A DNA stretch of 64,000 nucleotides, taken from contig OZ038463.1 of assembly GCA_964036295.1 (NCBI GenBank), positions 18,401,069-18,465,068 on the forward strand, given 5' to 3'. Within the stretch, counting starts at the first letter, position 1. The number at the start of each line of letters is the position of its first letter. Below are positions 41,033-49,692 of this stretch, piece by piece. The notes under the pieces are model-generated. The model was given only the letters and a program-made list of their open reading frames with translations. It did not search any database and had not been told where the DNA came from. Source of the DNA: Plumapathes pennacea (Eukaryota > Cnidaria > Anthozoa > Antipatharia > Myriopathidae). The translations under genes were made by a program, and so were the position numbers.

Positions 41033-41417
41033 ATGAATTACAACGCACTGGCTAACTTAGCGAATAATATACGCACAACTGCGAACATGGAACAAGCTGC
41101 GACTGACTTAATCCGAGAACTTCAATCGAATAATCAACCCGAGATTGAACACGCACCAATGACAGGACTTAACCCCCCCGTACCCTGCCAAAAAAACACC
41201 ATCGCCGCCAAAGAAAAAGAAAAGAAAACAAAGCAATGACGAATGGAATCGTGTCTTTAGCAAAAAAGGCAAACATAAAGCCCGCTACACAGCCATTCGC
41301 CCCGACGATGAATGGAGCGATATCTTTGATCGCTTATACCGTAACAGCCAAAAGCGCCGCAAAGATCGCAGAAGACGTCGGCGAAAAAATATCAGAAAAA
41401 AGAAAACACTTACTTGA
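41033..41417 (+). pseudogene. Basic accessory protein, frameshift at a C7 run
   Basis: ATG 41033. After 48 codons the frame passes CCCCCCC (41173-41179) and becomes unconvincing, ending at 41239. One base over, a coding-looking frame runs to 41417 with NDEWNRVFSKKGKHKARYT and a KDRRRRRRKNIRKKK tail. The homopolymer is the likely site of a one-base slip, in the genome or in sequencing. Product would be about 125 residues and nucleic-acid binding. Confidence 0.55.
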
Positions 41418-41423
41418 TTTCTT

Positions 41424-41680
41424 GTTCTTCTTCCATCAGCCATGATCACAGTTTTTGTGCTGACTTCTCCAAAAACCGCTCTTTTTATAACAAGAATATG
41501 CTTACGTCAGACCCACCTGCAACACAGCCCACGTGGGTGTCTAAAAATACATGATTGTCTAAAAATACATGTTTGTCTAAAAATACATTGTTTGTCAAAA
41601 ATAAAATTCTTGTGACATCATCCCACGTGGTATTATTTATTCCATAAATACAATAACGCGCTGTAATTATTTTTTACAGC
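41424..41680. promoter_or_regulatory. Promoter with two CACGTG palindromes and a CTAAAAATACAT array
   Basis: GCCCACGTGGGT (41527-41538) and ATCCCACGTGGTAT (41620-41633, preceded by TGACATC). Between them the unit TTGTCTAAAAATACAT occurs about three times plus a degenerate copy (41540-41605). TTATTCCATAAATA precedes the gene at 41681. Confidence 0.65.
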
Positions 41681-41875
41681 ATGGATGAAGTGCTAAAAAA
41701 GATTCAAACACGATTAGAAGAGAAAGAACAAATTCAAACACGATTAAGATTAAAAGCACAAGCACTCTCAACTCTCGCTGATTCACTCGAAAAAGAAATT
41801 ATACGGCAAAAACTTCGACTCCAAATCAGACGAAGACGAAGGAAACAGCGATGTCCCAAAAAATGTCGAAGATGA
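41681..41875 (+). CDS. Small coiled-coil protein, Arg-rich end
   Basis: 64 residues: helical Lys/Glu-rich repeat (KIQTRLEEKEQIQTRLRL, two copies of IQTRL) and a C-terminal QIRRRRRKQRCPKK patch. It overlaps the next gene by 25 bp in another frame. It may be the start of that gene with a slip, but both frames are open and plausible. Confidence 0.5.
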   Translation: MDEVLKKIQTRLEEKEQIQTRLRLKAQALSTLADSLEKEIIRQKLRLQIRRRRRKQRCPKKCRR

Positions 41876-42585
41876 GCAAACCGCTCAAACCGTTGAAACG
41901 CCGCCGACACTCCGACGAGAATGAACCGACAGCCAAAAAACAGAAACAAATTGTCTGGCAAAATGAGTGGGGAAAAGATGCGATCAATGATTTCAACTGG
42001 GAAAAACACGTTGATCAATCCATTCTACTCTATCACCGTCAACAAGAAACGCTCACCGACGATGAAGTCAATGCCTACTGTGACCGCTACCAGGAAGAGA
42101 TCGACTGGGTGAACTGGGGAAAAATAACGCCTCCCACCTGCTACAACGACAGCAGCCATGAAAAGATGAAAGCAGAAATCCAGGAACTCAAAGAAAGCGA
42201 GGAAGGGAAAGAATGGCTAAAGAAAAAGATTGCGAAAGAAAAGCAACGACTAATCCAAGAGAAGCAACTATTGGAACTGGATATCAGCATGCTGAAACAA
42301 GAGATCGCAGAGGACATGAAAGATATGTTCTATCCAGCTCCAGACATCAACCCGGATTGGGATAATGAAGTCGAGCGTTTTCGTCAACTAATGGATTGGG
42401 TCGATGAGTCCAAAGCAACCACGCGCGAAGACTTTGTCTGGTGGATGTTTGGCCTGGCCAAGGACAGACCTGAACTGGAAGAAGAAATCATGGAGAACCA
42501 CTACATGAAGCCGTGGTTTGAAGACAAACTACAAGTCATCCTGGATTATGGATTATTTGAAAAGAACAAAGACAGTCGTGCATAA
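41851..42585 (+). CDS. Unknown 244-residue acidic/Trp-rich protein
   Basis: ATG 41851 (others at codons 5 and 8). Basic N-terminus KPLKRRRHSD, then a charged helical body with WQNEWGKDAINDFNWEK, WVNWGK and EDFVWWMFGLAKD. A coiled-coil stretch lies near residues 115-150. No family recognised. Shares Trp-rich, charged character with the minus-strand gene at 42672. Poly(A) signals of both converge at 42590-42660. Confidence 0.65.
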   Translation: MSQKMSKMSKPLKPLKRRRHSDENEPTAKKQKQIVWQNEWGKDAINDFNWEKHVDQSILLYHRQQETLTDDEVNAYCDRYQEEIDWVNWGKITPPTCYNDSSHEKMKAEIQELKESEEGKEWLKKKIAKEKQRLIQEKQLLELDISMLKQEIAEDMKDMFYPAPDINPDWDNEVERFRQLMDWVDESKATTREDFVWWMFGLAKDRPELEEEIMENHYMKPWFEDKLQVILDYGLFEKNKDSRA

Positions 42586-42671
42586 AAGTTTGTTTTATTT
42601 TGAAGTCATGTAAACAAACATGAATAAAAACACTGTTTTTAAAATCAAATTGTGTTTACCATTTTTTGTCC

Positions 42672-43166
42672 TTAATCTACTAAACTTAATTTATAACACG
42701 CTTCTTTAAACAGTTCTTCTTGCTCCTCCATCCAGTCGCTCTCTTCCCAGTACTTGTTCATCAATTCGAGCTGGCGATCACTGTACCGTGCGGCCCGTAG
42801 AGCGCTTATTTCACTCCAGATATATCGCTGCTTGTCGCGTTCTTTTCCCTTCACCCAGGATTTTCTAATAGCCGCATCTTCTCGCCATTTTTTTCGCTGC
42901 TCGTGAATCAGATCGTGCATCTCTCGAAAATCCGCCAAATCATCGTCAGCCGTTAATTTTTCGTATTTTCGTCTCCCCACATATTTCAAGCTGACTTTTC
43001 CAATGACCGCAGCAGGTCTTATTATTCTCTTTTTCCTTCTTCTTTTTGTTATTTTCTCCTTCTTCTCTATTTTCTCTTTCTTCTCCTCTGTCTTCTCCCC
43101 CTTCTCTTCTGTTATCTTAACTTTCTTTAGAACCGGTTCGCTCACCTCCATCTCAAAAGACAGCAA
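42672..43166 (-). CDS. Unknown charged protein with basic N-terminus
   Basis: ATG 43166 or, five codons on, 43151. Lys/Glu-rich leader, KRRRKKRIIR patch, then helical segments MHDLIHEQRKKWREDA and YWEESDWMEEQEELF. 164 residues. No recognised domain. Convergent with the 41851 gene. Confidence 0.6.
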   Translation of the reverse strand: MLSFEMEVSEPVLKKVKITEEKGEKTEEKKEKIEKKEKITKRRRKKRIIRPAAVIGKVSLKYVGRRKYEKLTADDDLADFREMHDLIHEQRKKWREDAAIRKSWVKGKERDKQRYIWSEISALRAARYSDRQLELMNKYWEESDWMEEQEELFKEACYKLSLVD

Positions 43167-43267
43167 CCCACAACTGATTCAATTTTTATTTTCTAATTTC
43201 TATTATTAACTATTTTCAAAAGACTTTTAAAAAGTGTAGTGGTGTGTAAGCAGACCGCAAAAGTTAT

Positions 43268-43312
43268 AGATTTCCCGCCGGAATCGAACCGACCTCTCCG
43301 AAGAGAGTACCA
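43268..43312 (-). other. tRNA T-arm-like segment
   Basis: Minus strand: CTCTCTTCGGAGAG hairpin, then GTCGG-TTCGATT-CCGGC and GGGAAATC. The T arm is perfect, but no matching D arm, anticodon arm or 5' acceptor strand was found upstream. Probably a tRNA fragment or a chance/retained 3' structure, not a working tRNA. Confidence 0.35.
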
Positions 43313-43427
43313 GAAGAGAAATTTTTGTGTGCGGTCCATGTGTGCACATGTTGTTTGTTTTTATTTTTTATTTACAACACGAAAAAAGGCAAAACGACAA
43401 AACGGCAACAGGATCAAAAAACGACTT

Positions 43428-44265
43428 TTAACAAACACCATAATTGTGTTCAACGTTGGCATGGCAAAAACAATGCTGTGATCCGTGCTGGCATGTGGGG
43501 CGGTCGAAAGCAGACCGCAGCTCGTAGTGGCTCGTGGTGGTAGTGGTGTCCGCTATGGCGTTGAACGCGTCCAACAAATTCTGCACGGCATCCACTGTCC
43601 CCCTTAAGTCATCCTCGGTGAGGATGCGTGGCCCATCCTCGTCGTCCTCGTTCATTAAAATTGGCTGCACTTTTGTCGGTTCCGTTGGGACACCGTCACA
43701 CCAAGCTTGAACGGGATCGTCAGTGCTGTGGTCGGAATATTGTGCAGTGCTATAAAGTAAAAAACATGAATGAGAAAAAGATGCAAAAACCATGAACATC
43801 ATTTTTAATTCAAGCTACTCACGCATAACTGTCGAAGCTAAACTCTGACCCGTCTGGTGCTGTTTCACTCAGCATTGGGTCATTGTCAAGCGCCGCCATC
43901 ATCTCAGCACCGGTATCAGAACTGAGCAATGGACTGATTCCGCTCACTTCAGAAACACTGCTCTCAACCGTAATCACCGATGGATTCGTCGTAATCGCGT
44001 CTCCGGCTCTCCGAACAGCATCCTTTACTACGTCCCTGACGGTGGAATCAATGGCCGGTCTTACCGGGCACTCATCCATGTAGTGTTGTCCGGCAAATGC
44101 CGGACAAGCAGGATCCTCGCACATTCTCGCGGGAGCAAGCGTCTTCAATACTCTTACTAGTTTGCTATAGGATTGCTTGCCATCTGGTAGGATGTATGGC
44201 TCCAGTTCGTATGCCACCTCTAGAGCCATTTCCTCCCATGTCATGTCGGACAAACTCTTTGCCAT
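43428..44265 (-). CDS. Unknown acidic accessory protein with one intron
   Basis: Exon 1 44265-43823, intron 43750-43822, exon 2 43749-43428; joined product about 254 residues and open throughout. Exon 1: MAKSLSDMTWEEMALEVAYE, a Cys/His cluster (MCEDPACPAF ... HYMDEC) that may bind zinc, then a Ser/Thr/Asp-rich stretch. Exon 2: acidic, NEDDEDGPRILTEDDL, ending with TCQHGSQHCFCHANVEH, a second metal-binding candidate. Its promoter holds the heat-shock element and CACGTG palindromes. No family recognised. Confidence 0.65.
43750..43822 (-). other. Spliceosomal intron (73 bp)
   Basis: Minus strand: exon ...AGTTATGC, donor GTGAGTAGC, acceptor TTTTTTACTTTATAG, exon CACTGC. The frame is maintained across it. 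Confidence 0.7.
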
Positions 44266-44779
44266 CTTTTCTTTGTGAAATAATCTTCCAAGCGAAATAA
44301 ACAGATCAAGAACCAAGTCGAAAGGTGTCAAATTTCACGTGCGAATGGTTTTTATACTAGCTGTCAACAAATCCAGTTTCAAACCTGTTTTAACTCACCC
44401 ACCACTCACAGCCAAGAACAATTTCGCGCCTAAACTACCATGTGCTCACTTTGATTGACAGATAAGCCGCTAATCCAATCAGAACTGTACACATTCCACA
44501 CCACGTGGAGGCCAACTCAAACTGGTCTGTAAGTAGTTTTCCGCCGGTCAGTAAAGTAGTTTTCCGGACAAAACCCATTATAGTGTCAAAGAACTTTCTA
44601 GAACATTCTATTTCTAGAACTTTCTAGAACAACAACAACCCCACGTGGGATTCTTTCACTAATGAACTCATTAGCGTCGTCAATAAATTTATTTTTAAAA
44701 CCCACGTGGGATAGTTGCACGTAAAAACCTTTATAAACAGCTTTTTAAAAATATAACATTAACAAAACTCATTGTTTCC
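44266..44779. promoter_or_regulatory. Divergent promoter: heat-shock element and CACGTG palindromes
   Basis: Gene-free 0.5 kb between a minus and a plus gene. CACGTG palindromes at 44499-44510, 44638-44651 and 44700-44712. A dense nGAAn array lies at 44591-44629. Near 44525-44570 the unit AGTAGTTTTCCG occurs twice. A TATA-like TTTATAAACAG lies at about 44731. Confidence 0.7.
44591..44629. promoter_or_regulatory. Heat-shock element, eight nGAAn units
   Basis: GAAct TTCta GAAca TTC, then one extra base, then TTCta GAAct TTCta GAA. Units start at 44591, 44596, 44601, 44606, 44612, 44617, 44622 and 44627. Alternating GAA/TTC at 5-bp steps is the consensus for HSF1 trimers; three units suffice in animals. 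Confidence 0.75.
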
Positions 44780-44905
44780 ATGTCCATATTGGAATTAACG
44801 GAATACCTTATTTTTATTATCGCATTTATTTTTGCATGCTGGCTTTTAACACTTTACATTTATATTATTTGCTGGCTGCTACAACATGATCGGAATTACC
44901 GCTAA
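44780..44905 (+). CDS. 41-residue single-span membrane protein
   Basis: ATG 44780, TAA 44903-44905. A short acidic start (MSILELTEYL), then about 25 hydrophobic residues (FIIAFIFACWLLTLYIYII), then QHDRNYR: a type of small one-pass protein common in DNA-virus accessory blocks. Overlaps the next gene by 20 bp in another frame. Function unknown. It is the first gene after the heat-shock/CACGTG promoter. Confidence 0.6.
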   Translation: MSILELTEYLIFIIAFIFACWLLTLYIYIICWLLQHDRNYR

Positions 44906-45545
44906 ACTAAACGATGTTGAATGGACCGATTGCATCGTCTCACGGACCTCAGTCATTTACCCGCGGATGATGGTTCACCAACTCGAACTAGATGACCAGA
45001 AACCATCGTACATTATTATAGAAGACAGCAATCAGCGCCGCTTCCATGTCCTACTAGCAAACCCCTCGAAACCCGAACGCTTCCTGACCTGGCTAGACGA
45101 CAAATGCCGAGAAGCTCGCAAAACACCGCCTAACAGCCAATCGATCCGCTGCATCTACGCCATGTTGCGTTACCTACAACGCCGCAAATTCAACATGATC
45201 GTCACCAACTATCCCACCGCTCGAGACTACTACGAAAAAATCGAGAATCCCTCCTACGCAGACGCCTTCAACAGCGACTCGGAAATCGCCACCGGTGTGG
45301 TCAAACAGATTGAAGGCATCGTCAACGACATCGAGAACGGGAAATATGCAACAGCCCAACCCGCATATACCATCACTCCTACTCCAAGACACGTTATCTA
45401 TCCTGTTGGACACAGTTATTGTCTCCTATGCGGCCATTACCAAAATCTGGTTCGCCAAACACGGCCTTTTTGCCCCAGATGTGAACGCCGCCGTTATGGC
45501 TTATCCTGTACAAACATCTACTCTTGTAAAGGACATGGCAAATAA
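44886..45545 (+). CDS. Unknown protein with C-terminal zinc ribbon
   Basis: 219 residues from ATG 44886. N-terminal mixed alpha/beta domain (DQKPSYIIIEDSNQRRFHVL), a helical middle, and a C-terminal CLLCGHYQNLV ... FCPRCERRRYG with two CxxC pairs 15 residues apart, a zinc-ribbon layout, followed by more Cys. No enzyme motif seen. It is the outermost gene at the right end, mirroring the Fic gene at the left. Confidence 0.65.
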   Translation: MIGITAKLNDVEWTDCIVSRTSVIYPRMMVHQLELDDQKPSYIIIEDSNQRRFHVLLANPSKPERFLTWLDDKCREARKTPPNSQSIRCIYAMLRYLQRRKFNMIVTNYPTARDYYEKIENPSYADAFNSDSEIATGVVKQIEGIVNDIENGKYATAQPAYTITPTPRHVIYPVGHSYCLLCGHYQNLVRQTRPFCPRCERRRYGLSCTNIYSCKGHGK

Positions 45546-45786
45546 AAACTTTTATTTCTTCACTCTGTCTCGGGTGGCGCGCTGTGGCGCCCTGTGTAAC
45601 CCCTATTCCCTCTAACCCGCAACCCTTCTCAACTTTCCACAGTTCGAATCCCCGGTCCGACAATGACCAAAATAAATTAACCACTGAGGCTCACTATGGT
45701 AAGTAAAACTCCTATTTCCCCCACTACCCCCTCTCCCCCAGGGCGCCCTTTGCACACCCCATTTTTTCTACTTCCGGCCAACAGCT
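45546..45786. other. Right subterminal spacer of Polinton 1
   Basis: No gene. Contains AGTTCGAATCCCCGG, a T-arm-like fragment (45641-45655), and C-rich tracts that lead into the inverted repeat. An AATAAA lies at about 45541. Confidence 0.4.
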
Positions 45787-45917
45787 AGTGACAAAATTCA
45801 CCCCACCCCCCACCCCCTCAGTTCCCGTTTTAGGGTGACAAAAACCATCCCCAGGGGGTGGGGGTAAGGCATCTCATTAGTATGCAAAGTGGGTCATTTT
45901 TCGGACCCCATACTACT
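45765..45917 (-). repeat. Right terminal inverted repeat of Polinton 1
   Basis: Reverse complement of the left end; the terminal 16 bases are identical (AGTAGTATGGGGTCCG). Similarity is continuous for about 130 bp, and the GACCGGAAGTA/GGCCGGAAGTA block at about 45770 extends it. Confidence 0.92.
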
Positions 45918-45923
45918 CGCACT
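45918..45923. other. Right target duplication CGCACT of Polinton 1
   Basis: Same hexamer as 16855-16860, on the far side of the element and within the gypsy coding sequence. Confidence 0.95.
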
Positions 45924-47470
45924 GTCGCCACCACCTTCAGTATTCCCACTGAGTATCGTTCCTCAAAGCGTGGTTCCGGCTCTAACACGCCAGAAAATGT
46001 CTCAATTGCACTTCCCTTATCAACTCTGCAGGCAATGTTCATCATAGAATGTGGTGGGATTACCACTGAATCAGCCACTGTCACATGGCACACATCCCAG
46101 CTCGGTTTGCAAATCAAGGCACTCTGCTTGCCCTTGCTTTCCACTGTGCCCTTTACAAAATCAATTACGCAACCATGTGGCTTCAGGAAATCCACGCCGA
46201 TAAGCATTTTCTGCGCCAAATCCTCACACACGTACACCTTGTGCGGAGCGGTGATGCCAGCCATCTCAATCTTCACGTCCGCAACTCCACACATATTCAA
46301 AGGAGAGTTATTAGCTCCCAGAATGGGGCGGTCCGCACGGCGTACTTGGGCATGCTGTGACCTCACTCTGTCAAATAACTCCTTGTGGACTAGCGTAACC
46401 GCGGCTCCTGTGTCGACCAGGGCTTCAACTTGTGAACCATTTACACAACAAGACACGAACACGGCATTCTCCGTGGTAACACTTGAGACCCGTCCCACTG
46501 GTTGGGAATTGTGACTTGATTGGGTTCCTGGCGCGGGCGGACTCACACACGTGGTGGAGCCGCCCTGTATCCGTTTCCCTGATCCTTCTCCTGCTGAGGA
46601 CAGTCGCGCCGAAAATGGCCTTTCCTTCCACAACGGAAGCATCCGTCACGGGGTCCCCTTGACGACGGCTTCCTTGCACGCTGATCCCGTGACTCCAAAA
46701 CCTGTGTCAACAGGGCGTTCTGTTGTTGGAACAGTTCTTTTTGTCCAATTTGGTGCCCATGCCCCTGAGCCCGCGGCACTGACGTCAGCGGCTGCCTCGC
46801 GCACGTTTGTGTTGTTGACCGCCATCACCGAAGCGTTTTGATTAGTTTCAACTGCAAAAAGGGCTTCGAGGCGTAGAGCCTGGCACACCGCGTCATCCAA
46901 GGTTGCCGGGATGGTTTGACTGACACCCAAACGCAGTTCCCGTGATTGTAGAGCGTTCACGAACTGGCCCACCAGCTCTTCCTCCAGTGAGTTTCCATCT
47001 CGCCCGACAAATGCTCGCGTTGCCAAATGACGTAGATTGTTGGCCAGCTTTACTAAACTTTCTCCCTTCTCCCTCTTCCTGTTAAGGAAGGCCAGCTTGT
47101 GGACGGCACGTTGTTGCTTCGGCTGAAGGCGACGACGCAGAGCTGACACGAGATTTTCGTACGTGTTTCTGTCGCCAACCGACAAACCAAGATAGACTCG
47201 CTGAGCGTTGCCTCTCAGCGAAACGGCTAGTTGCTGGCACCGCTGCTCCGGGGACCATTGGTTAATGTCCGCACACAGTTCAAAATGGCTCAACCAGTCG
47301 TCGAAATCGACGTCTGTGGCGAAGAACAGATCTACTTTTCCTCGCGGCGCTTTCACAACCAAAGACACAGTCGACGAAGACTCTCGCGAACTCGTTTCTC
47401 CTGCTCGCATTTGCTCCAGGCGGACTCTTAGCTGTTGAATTTCCTCTCGCAATTCTGCTTCAGACGCCAT
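45924..47470 (-). pseudogene. gag: Gypsy gag and protease (frameshifted)
   Basis: Upstream half of the gypsy polyprotein. ATG 47470 opens gag (LREEIQQLRVRLEQM, then FDDWLSHFELCADIN and MAVNN-type spacer). A frame change near 46760 leads to the CCHC knuckle CFRCGRKGHFRRDC; another near 46640 leads to an aspartic protease with VDTGAAVTLV and MLIGVDFLK. The open frame runs into the Polinton inverted repeat, so the last ~25 codons of the naive ORF are Polinton sequence. The rest of pol is at 13485-16860. Confidence 0.88.
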
Positions 47471-47484
47471 ACCGCTTCCACCAA

Positions 47485-47666
47485 TGTAAAATCTGGTATT
47501 TAATCGTCAAACGTGTTCACAGAACTGGAGTAACTTGAACACAACTGAGTCTTCAACAACAACACGAAAAAGACGCAACTCGCAACTCGCAACTCGCGCC
47601 AGAACTACAACATTTACGGTAACGCCAGCACTACGCTAGCTCTTAACGTTCTAAGTTTATATCGCA
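47485..47666 (-). repeat. Gypsy 5' LTR
   Basis: 182 bp, TG...CA, followed outside by GTTA. Two bases inside on the minus strand begins TGGTGGAAGCGG, the primer-binding-site candidate, which overlaps the gag start region. Confidence 0.9.
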
Positions 47667-48524
47667 GTTAAATAAACTTTCATTCATGCAAGTACTAGCA
47701 GGACCCCCGTAAAATACAGGGATCGAAATTTTTTTTCCTAATGTTTTTTCTTTCTTTTTTTTTTCCTGTTTGAATTCCATTTTGAGCATCTCGAACGCAC
47801 TATACTGTGTTCAAGTACAAACCTCTTTGAGCATTTACCATTCAACCGTATTCGACTCGTCAAACCACCGACTGATCGACATCAAACTCTCTCTGTAGCA
47901 CTCGACCCGTAGCACTCGGTGAATCGCCAATCGATCGACATTCGAAATCTCCCTGTTTTTAGAAACTCTTTCTTTCTTTTCTCCTTTTTGAATTCAATTT
48001 TGAGCATCTCAAACGCAGTTTACCGCGTCAAAATAAAAATTTTCCTGTAGTGCATGTACCACTCGACCGTACTCAACTCGTTGAACCACCGATCGTCTGA
48101 CATCCAAACCTTCCCGTTTTCCGAACATGCGGCAGCAGTACCCCGACATCCAGACACCACACACCTGAAATTCTTTTTCTAAACTCAAACGGAATTCTTA
48201 CCTTCAGTAATCGCGTCCTCAACGGATTTCTTTTTACCTAATATTTTTTGTCTTTTTTTCCTTTTTGAATTCCATTTCAAGCATCTCGAACGCAGTTTAC
48301 CGCATCAAAGTACAAATTTCTGTAGTGCATGTATGCCACTCGACCGTACTCGACTCGCCGAACCACCGATCGGTCGACATCAAAATCTCCCCGTTTTTCA
48401 AACATGCGGTCATCCAGTCACCTGACAGCTAAAATTATTTTTTTAAACTCAAACGGAATTCTCACCTTCAGTAGTCGCGTCCTCGACTTGGTTGAAAGGC
48501 AACGGTGGAGAAGATTTCTGGCTT

Positions 48525-48786
48525 CAATCAAATGCAAAAGTAGTTGAGACACTGTGCATATTTTGAGCAATTTATCGGCTTTTAAGTTTTGTTGATTTCT
48601 TCCCCCCCTCCCCCCTTCTCAATGTTGTTCGGGCCTGAAATCTCGTTGTGTGATATTGGATACTCAACATTGAAACGGGGGAGGGGGGGAAAGATGCTGT
48701 CAAATAAAATCCAGATAAGAGTGAGGGAATAGAAGAGAAGAATGGGTCTTTTTCTGCGAGTGTCTCAACCATTTTGCATTTGATTG
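48525..48786. repeat. 262-bp inverted-repeat block (copy 1 of 3)
   Basis: Ends CAATCAAATGCAAAAGTAG / CAATCAAATGCAAAATGG. The centre is a second, imperfect palindrome: CCCCCCCTCCCCCCTTCTC-AATGTTG facing CAACATT-GAAACGGGGGAGGGGGGG. Copies 2 and 3 are at 50160-50421 and 51795-52056. Confidence 0.85.
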
Positions 48787-49371
48787 TCTGAAGCGGTTAA
48801 TGTGCTATTTCTCTGTGGATATTTGAGGTATCTGCATAGCATTTGCAGAACGTACGCATGGTCCGACTACCGTTTGCACAACAGTTAGAAATGTGTTACA
48901 ACGGCAGTTTTCGAGATTTGGGAAGGAAATTCCTTTGTAAATTGAATGTTTTTAAACGCACGTAATTGTCACAGCTGGGTATCCATCTTATTAAACCTTC
49001 CTTTACTCACTGTCCATTGATGTGAAAGTTCAGTGATGCACGTCATGTCATTTTCTGGTTTTCAGTAACAATTCTGGAACAGTTGATGCAGTCTTTACGT
49101 GTTCGGCCCTCACTTTAGGCCTAAAATGGGCTGTAAGGTATACGTGCGTAAGAGCAGGCGTGACTCTGTTTACGCGCGAGCGGGTTAACGCCTAAACAAT
49201 TTTAGGGAAAGAAATCACACTCAGCACTAATGCACTTTTTTTAATAATAATTTGTGTGTGCCATATAAACCTGGGGTTTTCACCTGTTTTCAAACATTCT
49301 CGCTGAGTTTATACATCGTTTAGGCAATTCAATCGTTATCTGAGTGCATCAAAATATCACAGAAACGAGAC

Positions 49372-49497
49372 ATGGAAGACATTCAACCGTATTTGTCAGA
49401 ACTAGAGGGTTGGGATGACGGTCAAAAATTTCCCTCTAAACCAAGCACTTCATCGCCCATTGGACAGGCATCTGAATTGAATGAGACACATAAATAA
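49372..49497 (+). CDS. 41-codon ORF in the 1,635-bp unit
   Basis: ATG in a fair context about 100 bp after a TATA-like CATATAAACC (49262). It starts MEDIQPYLSELEGWDD and ends at TAA. The same ORF lies at 51007-51132 in the second unit. It could be the first coding bases of a lost, longer gene. No family recognised; a chance ORF is possible. Confidence 0.3.
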   Translation: MEDIQPYLSELEGWDDGQKFPSKPSTSSPIGQASELNETHK

Positions 49498-49692
49498 TGA
49501 TGTGAATGACTAGCGAGAAACTGAGATACTGTCTGTGCGATGACGAGTATTCAATTTTAGCCATCAGATTCCCGCAGAGGCGCAGAAAGACATTCCACCG
49601 TGCCCAAAATGCTTCTCTTAGCTTATTTTCGGCCGAAATTGAGTGAACGATCATCACAATGTCCAGCAGATTCATATCCATGAAGATTTCAA

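Larger units (their letters stand above)
16861..45917. mobile_element. Polinton/Maverick 1, complete 29,057 bp
   Basis: Bounded by inverted repeats that start AGTAGTATGGGGTCCG at both ends and by a 6-bp duplication, inserted between protease and RT of a gypsy element. It encodes the Polinton hallmark set: PolB, integrase, ATPase, adenain-like protease, major and minor capsid proteins, plus accessory genes near both ends. Most core genes are on the minus strand. TATA boxes of the TATAAATA type lie just upstream of many starts. The presence of capsid genes means its relatives could form particles. Several in-frame stops argue that this copy is not active. Confidence 0.95.
13073..47666 (-). mobile_element. 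Ty3/gypsy retrotransposon split by a Polinton
   Basis: LTRs at 13073-13247 and 47485-47666 (TG...CA) are flanked by GTTA on both sides. Gag, protease and the first part of pol read leftward from 47470 to 45918; the rest of pol resumes at 16860 and ends near 13485. Removing the Polinton and one CGCACT copy leaves about 5.5 kb, a normal gypsy length. Polypurine tract on the minus strand: ACGGAGGGGATAA next to the left LTR. Primer site next to the right LTR: TGGTGGAAGCGG. At least two nonsense codons and several frameshifts show it was, or has become, inactive. Confidence 0.92.

Noticed and set aside
43003..43209. Phe/Ser-rich plus-strand frame looking like a membrane protein
   Set aside because: It is the complement of the Lys/Glu-rich N-terminus of the 42672 gene.
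48572..48772. 66-codon frame repeated three times (also 50207, 51842)
   Set aside because: It spans the C-run/G-run palindrome of the 262-bp blocks; no start context, low-complexity translation.
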